In this document: in pieces, positions 5,662 through 9,948 of the stretch
Numbering within the stretch: position 1 is the stretch's first letter
How the letters are laid out: each line of letters opens with the position of its first letter
Origin: Streptomyces xylophagus
GTDB lineage: Bacteria; Actinomycetota; Actinomycetes; Streptomycetales; Streptomycetaceae
Length of the DNA stretch: 9,948 nucleotides
NCBI RefSeq assembly: GCF_000716435.1
Contig: NZ_JNWO01000060.1
Coordinates: forward strand, 1 to 9,948
Direction: 5' to 3'
The notes under the pieces: model-generated
The model's database searches: none
What the model saw: the letters and a program-made list of their open reading frames with translations, nothing else
Told to the model about the DNA's origin: nothing
Program-made: the position numbers and the translations under genes

Positions 5662-6954
5662 ATGACCTGGATGCGAGGGATCAGGTGCCAGGTACGCGCC
5701 TGGCGGACGGCACGGGCCCGGTGGCGGGCCGACATGGCGGAGTTCAAGGTCGCGCAGAAGGAGGCGCGCCGCAGGGGCGAGTGGCCCGAGCACCCCGGCC
5801 CGCCACCGACCGGCTTCTCCCTGCTGCCGTGGCTGCTGATGGGACTGGGCTCCTTCTCCAACCTCCTCCAGGGCAAGGCCGACAACCCCTGGATCGGCGG
5901 CCTGGGCCTGCTGACCTTCAACTCCCTCTACATCTATGTGGTGTTCCGCTCCTTCGTGAAGGAGAAGCGCGAGGCGGTCTCGACCCGGGTGGCGCTCGTC
6001 GTCATGGGCCTGGTGACCTGCGGTCTCGCCCTCGGCTACGGCGGCAGCTGGCTGTACTTCTTCCCGCTGCTCGGCCTCGCCACTGGGGCCTGTCTGCGCG
6101 GCCCGCGCCTCGGCCAGGTCGGCCTCGCGCTGACCGCGCTCGCCGCGGCGGTCTCCATCTACCGGGCGGGCTGGGACGCGATCAACGTCGCCTACGGCAC
6201 GTTCCTGTCGACGATGGTGACCGCCGCGATCCTCTCGCTCTCCGAGGCCGTAAGCGAACTGCGCGCCGCCCGCGAGGAGTTGGCCCGCCGAGCCGTGGCG
6301 GAGGAACGCATGCGCTTCTCCCGCGACCTGCACGACCTGCTCGGGCACACCCTCTCGGTGATCGTGGTGAAGTCGGAGGCGGCCCGCAGGCTCGCACCCC
6401 GTGACATGGAGGCGGCGCTCGGCCAGATCACCGACATCGAATCGGTCGGCCGGCAGGCGCTCACCGAGATCCGCGAGGCCGTCACCGGCTACCGCGAGGG
6501 CAGCCTCGCCACCGAACTGGACCGCGCCCGCTCCGCCCTGTCCGCCGCCGACATCGACCCGGTGGTCCGCCAGTCGGGCCCGCCCCTGACCCCGCAGAAC
6601 GAGGCGCTGCTGGGCTGGGTGGTCCGCGAGGCGGTCACCAACGTCGTACGGCACAGCGGCGCGACCCGCTGCGAGATCACCTTCGACGGTGTCCTGGACC
6701 GGGTCCGCCTGACGGTCGCGGACGACGGCCCCGGGGACGGGGGCGAGGCGACGGCCGGTCCCGCCGAGGGCATCGGCGGCACCGGCCTGAAGGGCCTGAC
6801 CGAACGCCTCGCGGCGGCGGGCGGGTCCCTGCGGGCCGGCCCGTCACCGCGCGGCGGCTTCACGGTCACCGCCGAACTCCCGGTGGAGCAGGCGGAGTTG
6901 AACTTGGAGCCGGCCATTGCCTCCGAGGTGGCTACGGCGCCCAGGGAGCCGTGA
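5662..6954 (+). CDS. DesK-type sensor histidine kinase
   Basis: 430 residues from ATG 5662, preceded by GGGGGAG; an in-frame GTG at 5641 overlapping the permease stop is possible but has no good ribosome site. A charged 50-residue cytoplasmic N-terminus is followed by about six membrane segments between 52 and 194, a linker helix, and a HisKA_3 domain with phospho-acceptor His224 in RDLHDLLGHTLS. The HATPase domain has the N box EAVTNVVRHS (Asn326), DDGPG at 354-358 and GTGLKGLTERL from 373. There is no extracellular sensor domain, so it probably senses the membrane itself, as DesK/LiaS-like kinases do. The usual domain ends near ELPVEQ (about 410); the last 20 residues are extra, and their codons overlap the 3' end of the opposing arabinofuranosidase gene. 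The expected partner regulator is not adjacent but at 8812. Confidence 0.93.
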   Translation: MTWMRGIRCQVRAWRTARARWRADMAEFKVAQKEARRRGEWPEHPGPPPTGFSLLPWLLMGLGSFSNLLQGKADNPWIGGLGLLTFNSLYIYVVFRSFVKEKREAVSTRVALVVMGLVTCGLALGYGGSWLYFFPLLGLATGACLRGPRLGQVGLALTALAAAVSIYRAGWDAINVAYGTFLSTMVTAAILSLSEAVSELRAAREELARRAVAEERMRFSRDLHDLLGHTLSVIVVKSEAARRLAPRDMEAALGQITDIESVGRQALTEIREAVTGYREGSLATELDRARSALSAADIDPVVRQSGPPLTPQNEALLGWVVREAVTNVVRHSGATRCEITFDGVLDRVRLTVADDGPGDGGEATAGPAEGIGGTGLKGLTERLAAAGGSLRAGPSPRGGFTVTAELPVEQAELNLEPAIASEVATAPREP

Positions 6955-8506
6955 CCACCCAACTCACGTCGTCCGTCCACGAGGTGGCGCTGTCGAAGGC
7001 GTTCGAACCGCCGTCGCTCGCGATGTAGACGTTGTAGTTGTAGTGCCGGAGATATCTGGTCGGGTAGTTGTACGACGCGAACGAGGTGCCCGTGCCGCTC
7101 TTGCCGGTCGAGGCGCAGAACGTGGCGTCCTGTCTGAACTGCGTGGTCCCGACCATGGGTTGGCGGTAGAGCTGGTAGTTGTAGTGCCGCAGGAAGTCGC
7201 CGGGGTAGTTCCGCGACTCGAAGGAGTAGCAGGAGCTGTCGGCGAGGCCCTTGCGGACGATCCAGGTCGCGTCGCCCTTGTCGAGCGTCGAACTGCTCGA
7301 CGTGATGGCCGAGAGGACCGCCGCGTTGTTCTGGTGGCGGATGTAGTCGCCGGTGCAGCACGAGGTGGTCGCGCGCAGCGAGATCTCCGACCCGGCCGCC
7401 AGTGTGCCGGTCGTGCCCGTGGTGCCGCCGTAGCCGACGGACACGATGTTGGCCTGTACGGAGTTGTCGGCGGCGTCCGTCGGGATGCCCGCGGTCATGA
7501 CGCCCTCGAAGAACGACCCGATGGAGCCGTTGCTGTTGTCACCGCCGGTACCCAGGACGATCGCGCCCTCCTGGTGCATGGGCGAGTATCCACTGGTGGT
7601 GGGTTCACCCCCGGAATAGGTGGTCGTGAGGCTGCCCGACTGCGCATTTCCGTATTTCAGCGCGAAATGGTCCTGACCGTTGTTTTTCAGCAAAGCGGTG
7701 ACGAACGGCATCGCGCCGGTGCCGGTGTTCGCCGTGTTCTTGCTGTACCCGGAGTCCGACTGGAACAGCCCGTTCTCCAGGTCGGCCTGCACCCAGGGAC
7801 CCCCGCCGTAGCAGGGCGAGAACCAGCACTCGGTACCGAAGTTGATCGCGTCCATGTGACCGTTGCCGGTGTCCTGGTTGTTGGTCTCGGCGTTGCCGTA
7901 GTCGAAGCAGCAACTGCCGTTGACGTGCGTGCCCGAGGTCACCATGTACATCCCCTCGGCGGCGCCGTTCGTGGCCACGCCCGAGGTGGAGTTGTCGCGG
8001 TAGCCCATGCCGGCCGAGATCTCCAGGCCGTACACCTGATGCCCGCCGACAGTCACCGGCAGCGCGTCGGCGGGCGCCCCGACATCGGCCACGCCGGCCC
8101 CGCCAGCGCCCTCGATCGTGAGGTCGTTGTGGCGCGCCGACTGGTCGTAGATCTTGGTGATGATGCACGTCGTACCGGAACAGAACGAGTCCTGCGCCGC
8201 CGCGTTGGCATACCCCCCGGCCGCCAGCAGGCCGATGTTCGCGGTGGCGCTGTCGGAGGCGCGCTGCACCTGGTACAGCGAGCCGTTGTACGACGAGTAG
8301 AGCGCCCTGACGAGACTGTGCGCGGCGACGCAGGGCGTCCCGGCGGTGGCGTAGATGTCGCACGGGAGCGAGGTGGCGGCCGACGCCTGCGGAACGCCGA
8401 CGGCCAGTGCGACGACGGTCACGAGCGCGGACAGTGCGGCCAGGGTGGCGTTTCTCAGCCGGCGCGGCCGGGTGCGGAGGAATCTCAAGAACACGGTGCA
8501 CCTCAT
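6932..8506 (-). CDS. abfB: Secreted alpha-L-arabinofuranosidase, GH54 with CBM42
   Basis: 524 residues. A long signal peptide (Arg-rich start, hydrophobic 21-40, ASA cleavage site at 41-43) precedes a GH54 catalytic domain closely resembling fungal AbfB. By alignment from memory with the Aspergillus kawachii enzyme, Glu244 (LENGLF) is the nucleophile and Asp323 (GGDNSNG) the acid/base. The adjacent cysteines 199-200 match its rare vicinal disulfide. From about 365 a CBM42 beta-trefoil follows, with three repeats each bearing an arabinose-binding His: IRHQN (391), LRHYNYQLY (441), LRHYNYNVY (488). It releases arabinose side chains from arabinoxylan/arabinan outside the cell. A second Cys pair, 383-384, lies at the start of the CBM. 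AGGA sits 5 nt before ATG 8506; GTG at 8494 is an alternative. Its stop lies inside the kinase gene (23-bp tail-to-tail overlap). It probably entered the locus between kinase and regulator. Confidence 0.95.
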   Translation of the reverse strand: MRCTVFLRFLRTRPRRLRNATLAALSALVTVVALAVGVPQASAATSLPCDIYATAGTPCVAAHSLVRALYSSYNGSLYQVQRASDSATANIGLLAAGGYANAAAQDSFCSGTTCIITKIYDQSARHNDLTIEGAGGAGVADVGAPADALPVTVGGHQVYGLEISAGMGYRDNSTSGVATNGAAEGMYMVTSGTHVNGSCCFDYGNAETNNQDTGNGHMDAINFGTECWFSPCYGGGPWVQADLENGLFQSDSGYSKNTANTGTGAMPFVTALLKNNGQDHFALKYGNAQSGSLTTTYSGGEPTTSGYSPMHQEGAIVLGTGGDNSNGSIGSFFEGVMTAGIPTDAADNSVQANIVSVGYGGTTGTTGTLAAGSEISLRATTSCCTGDYIRHQNNAAVLSAITSSSSTLDKGDATWIVRKGLADSSCYSFESRNYPGDFLRHYNYQLYRQPMVGTTQFRQDATFCASTGKSGTGTSFASYNYPTRYLRHYNYNVYIASDGGSNAFDSATSWTDDVSWVVTAPWAP

Positions 8507-8584
8507 TCTGTTCCTGGTAGGGCGGTGCGGGTTGGTCGGTGCGGGTGGTCGGTCCGAGTACGGGTGCGGCTACGGGGCGAGCTT

Positions 8585-8612
8585 CGGCGTCCGTCCGATA
8601 TACCGGACGCCG
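8585..8612. promoter_or_regulatory. 9-bp inverted repeat upstream of abfB
   Basis: CGGCGTCCG (8585-8593) and CGGACGCCG (8604-8612) are perfectly complementary around a 10-nt AT-containing centre, about 80 bp before the abfB start. It could be a 5'-leader hairpin or an operator. The centre reads as TATATC on the minus strand, a possible weak -10, in which case a bound protein would occlude the promoter. Confidence 0.5.
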
Positions 8613-8614
8613 TT

Positions 8615-8655
8615 CGATCGAAATGCCGAACCAATTCGCGATCGAAATGTCGAAC
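8615..8655. repeat. 17-bp direct repeat CGATCGAAATG(C/T)CGAAC
   Basis: 8615-8631 and 8639-8655 match at 16 of 17 bases, with starts 24 bp apart; TGTCGAAAG (8656-8664) looks like a third, partial copy. This A-rich block lies 110-150 bp upstream of abfB and is clearly lower in GC than the coding regions, so it probably holds the binding sites that control abfB. Confidence 0.6.
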
Positions 8656-8659
8656 TGTC

Positions 8660-8678
8660 GAAAGTTTTCCGAAATCGG
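8660..8678. promoter_or_regulatory. Adjoining dyads GAAAGTTTTC and CCGAAATCGG
   Basis: GAAA/TTTC arms (8660-8669) and CCGA/TCGG arms (8669-8678) abut each other. On the minus strand the block reads GGAAAACTTTCG, similar to the GAAA-TTTC dyads I recall upstream of streptomycete xylanase genes. It is a candidate substrate-response operator for abfB; the resemblance is from memory. The rest of the 305-nt gap 8507-8811 shows no credible gene. Confidence 0.35.
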
Positions 8679-8748
8679 CTCGGCCCGGGAAATTCCAGGG
8701 AAATCACGGAATGCCGAGGCGATTGTTTGCCCGCAGCCCAAGGCCGTC

Positions 8749-8780
8749 AAGACTCGCGGACGCGAACAATGACGAGTCTT
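8749..8780. promoter_or_regulatory. Inverted repeat AAGACTCG...CGAGTCTT before the response regulator
   Basis: Perfect 8-bp arms (8749-8756 and 8773-8780) with a 16-nt centre. Allowing one extra T, the symmetry extends to TCAAGACTCG/CGAGTCTTTGA. It ends about 20 bp upstream of the -10 element of the regulator gene, so it overlaps the expected -35 region, a typical operator place. The binding protein is unknown; autoregulation is possible. Confidence 0.45.
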
Positions 8781-8799
8781 TGATAACCGCCCTGGGCCT

Positions 8800-8811
8800 T
8801 ACCCTTGCCCC
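8800..8811 (+). promoter_or_regulatory. -10 element of an apparent leaderless response-regulator promoter
   Basis: TACCCT (8800-8805) fits TAnnnT and ends 6 nt before GTG 8812. No Shine-Dalgarno sequence precedes that GTG or the ATG at 8821. This implies the regulator is transcribed separately from the kinase. The -35 is weak (TTGATA at 8780 is too close for a normal spacer). Confidence 0.5.
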
Positions 8812-9453
8812 GTGGATGAGATGCCCCGGGACCACCGGCCCGCCAAGTCCGTCAGAGTGCTGCTCGCCGAGGACCAGGGCATGATGCGCGGCGCCCTCGC
8901 CCTGCTGCTCGGCATGGAGCCGGACCTGGAGGTCGTCGCCCAGGTCGGGAGGGGTGACACGATCGTGGACGCCGCCCTGATCCACCGCCCCGACGTCGCC
9001 CTCCTCGACATCGAACTCCCCGGCATGAGCGGCCTGGACGCCGCCGCCGAACTCCGCGAACAGGCCCCGGACTGCAGGGTGTTGATCCTCACCACCTTCG
9101 GCCGCCCCGGCTATCTGCGCCGGGCGATGGAGGCGGGCGCGGCGGGCTTCCTGGTGAAGGACGGCCCCGTGGAGGACCTGGCCGCCGCGATCCGCCGCGT
9201 CCTCACCGGCGAGACCGTCATCGACCCGGCGCTGGCCGCCGCCGCGTTGAGCGCGGGCCCCAATCCGCTCACCGCCCGCGAGTGCGACGTCCTCAAGGCC
9301 TCGGTGGACGGCGCGACGGTCTCCGACATCGCCGGCAAGCTCCACCTCTCCGAGTCCACCGTCCGCAACTACCTCTCCTCAGCGATCGGCAAGACGGGCA
9401 CCCGCAACCGCATGGAGGCGATGCGGGAGGCCCGGCAACAGGGGTGGCTGTAG
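8812..9453 (+). CDS. NarL/DesR-family response regulator
   Basis: 213 residues. The receiver domain (about 13-130) has the acidic pair Glu20-Asp21, phospho-acceptor Asp66 in LLDIELPGMSG, Thr94 and Lys116, all intact. The C-terminal LuxR-type helix-turn-helix starts at LTARE (153-157), with recognition helix SESTVRNYLSSAI at 180-192. TT/GRPGYLRRAMEAGAAGFLVKD is typical of DesR-like regulators, which pair with DesK-type kinases such as the one at 5662. It should bind DNA as a phosphorylated dimer; likely targets are its own locus and the ABC promoter at 3742-3813. GTG 8812 is chosen because a -10 sits 6 nt upstream (leaderless). It is separated from the kinase by the opposing abfB gene. It converges with the methyltransferase gene, leaving only 30 nt and no clear terminator between them. 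Confidence 0.93.
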   Translation: MDEMPRDHRPAKSVRVLLAEDQGMMRGALALLLGMEPDLEVVAQVGRGDTIVDAALIHRPDVALLDIELPGMSGLDAAAELREQAPDCRVLILTTFGRPGYLRRAMEAGAAGFLVKDGPVEDLAAAIRRVLTGETVIDPALAAAALSAGPNPLTARECDVLKASVDGATVSDIAGKLHLSESTVRNYLSSAIGKTGTRNRMEAMREARQQGWL

Positions 9454-9483
9454 CGCCGCTCCGACCCGCCTTACGGCCCCGCC

Positions 9484-9948
9484 TTACGCTCCGGCTCCCC
9501 GGCGGAACAACGCCGTCCAGAGGAAGTCCTCCCCGAAGCACGGCGAGTCGTCGGGTTCGTCGCGCATCCGGCGCAGCTCGACCTCCTCCAGGTCCCCGAA
9601 TATCCAGCGCAACTCTTCGGGTGTGTAGGCCAAGCCGCCCTGGAGACCGGACCCTCGGTAGAGATCCGCGTCGGCCACCTCGGAGCCCATCCCGCCGACC
9701 GCGAAGCAAGTCAGCGCGAAGTACCCACCGGGGGCGAGGACTTGGTCCAGCAGGGCGAGGTAGCTGATGCGCCGGTGCGGAGGCAGGTGGTGGAAGCAGC
9801 CTGAGTCGTGGACGAGGTCGTAGGGGCCGGGGAGTTGTGTGGTGGCGAGGGTGAATATGTCCCCGCAGTGGAAGCGGACTTGGGGGCGCTGACCTTCTCC
9901 GGGGTGCTCGCCTTCTCGGGGGCCCTCCCCCTCCCCTCCCCCCACCCC
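9484..9948 (-). CDS. Class I SAM-dependent methyltransferase, C-terminal part (runs off right edge)
   Basis: The frame is open from the window edge to TAA 9484-9486 and gives 154 residues; the start and the SAM-binding glycine loop lie outside. Visible methyltransferase landmarks are a VRFHCGDIF strand, then YDLVHDSGCFHHLPPHRR (the acidic/hydrophobic strand and loop of this fold), then LAPGGYFALTCF, the usual motif III. The C-terminus ends in FLWTALFRRGAGA. The first 20 visible residues are Gly/Glu/Pro-rich low complexity lying between the missing SAM loop and the VRFHCGDI strand, where related proteins normally have a short helix and turn; it may be a lineage insertion. A GTG at 9945 is in frame but cannot be the real start, since the core fold would be missing. 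Target molecule unknown; small-molecule rather than RNA/DNA methylation is a guess from motif style. Confidence 0.85.
   Translation of the reverse strand, partial: GVGGGEGEGPREGEHPGEGQRPQVRFHCGDIFTLATTQLPGPYDLVHDSGCFHHLPPHRRISYLALLDQVLAPGGYFALTCFAVGGMGSEVADADLYRGSGLQGGLAYTPEELRWIFGDLEEVELRRMRDEPDDSPCFGEDFLWTALFRRGAGA
9923..9948 (-). other. G-quadruplex-prone G tract in methyltransferase coding strand
   Basis: Reading the minus strand from the edge, five G runs of 4, 6, 4, 5 and 3 bases are separated by single T or A bases. This meets the usual G-quadruplex pattern with one-nucleotide loops and would be present in the mRNA. It encodes the Gly/Glu-rich insertion. The tract may extend beyond the window. 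Confidence 0.7.

Noticed and set aside
8507..8811. Possible small gene between abfB and the regulator
   Set aside because: Open frames here shift in and out of the A-rich repeat block, lack ribosome sites and show no G/C codon-end bias; the region is better explained as two divergent promoters.
6917..8884. Long plus-strand open frame of 655 codons opposite abfB
   Set aside because: Antisense to a complete GH54 gene with signal peptide and catalytic residues. The product has no recognisable motif and would run across promoter repeats into the regulator gene.
9943..9945. GTG as start of the methyltransferase
   Set aside because: The SAM-binding part of the fold would be missing; the frame is open to the window edge, so the gene is simply truncated by the window.
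1..9948. CRISPR arrays, tRNA/rRNA genes, insertion sequences, prophage genes
   Set aside because: No regularly spaced long repeats with unique spacers, no cloverleaf or rRNA signature, and no transposase or integrase motif were seen. The repeats present are short and local.

Overview
This is a high-GC actinobacterial window, most likely from Streptomyces or a close relative. Genuine genes end nearly every codon in G or C, GTG starts occur, two genes look leaderless, and the gene families are typical of soil streptomycetes. All calls come from reading the sequence; no database search was possible.

Layout. (1) 1-526: the tail of an unidentified proline-rich protein (+), then a 52-residue histidine-rich small protein (+), closed by a strong hairpin terminator. 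(2) 577-3522, minus strand: a three-gene operon read MaoC-type enoyl-CoA hydratase, zinc alcohol dehydrogenase, HSD17B4-like SDR (3R)-hydroxyacyl-CoA dehydrogenase. Together they look like the hydration and oxidation steps of a beta-oxidation-like pathway for a sterol side chain or other bulky acyl-CoA. Its 5' region carries a perfect match to the KstR operator consensus, a second palindrome, and a leader hairpin with a 16-bp perfect stem. (3) 3814-6954, plus strand: an ABC-2 drug-type exporter (ATPase, then a 52-codon overlapping small ORF, then permease) followed by a DesK-type sensor kinase. (4) 6932-8506, minus strand: a secreted GH54 alpha-L-arabinofuranosidase with a CBM42 domain, whose 3' end overlaps the kinase gene. 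(5) 8812-9453, plus strand: a NarL/DesR-type response regulator with its own apparent leaderless promoter. (6) 9484-9948, minus strand: the C-terminal part of a SAM-dependent methyltransferase that runs off the window edge through a G-quadruplex-prone tract.

How the parts may work together. The ABC exporter, kinase and response regulator look like one signalling/export locus of the DesK-DesR plus ABC-2 type. Such kinase and regulator genes normally sit directly next to each other. Here an oppositely oriented arabinofuranosidase gene with its own complex promoter region lies between them. The steroid/acyl-CoA operon is divergent from the exporter and appears to be regulated separately.

Most notable points: the split two-component locus, the unlisted small ORF coupled to both ABC genes, the KstR-type operator with alternative-pairing leader hairpin, and the repeat-rich promoter of the arabinofuranosidase.
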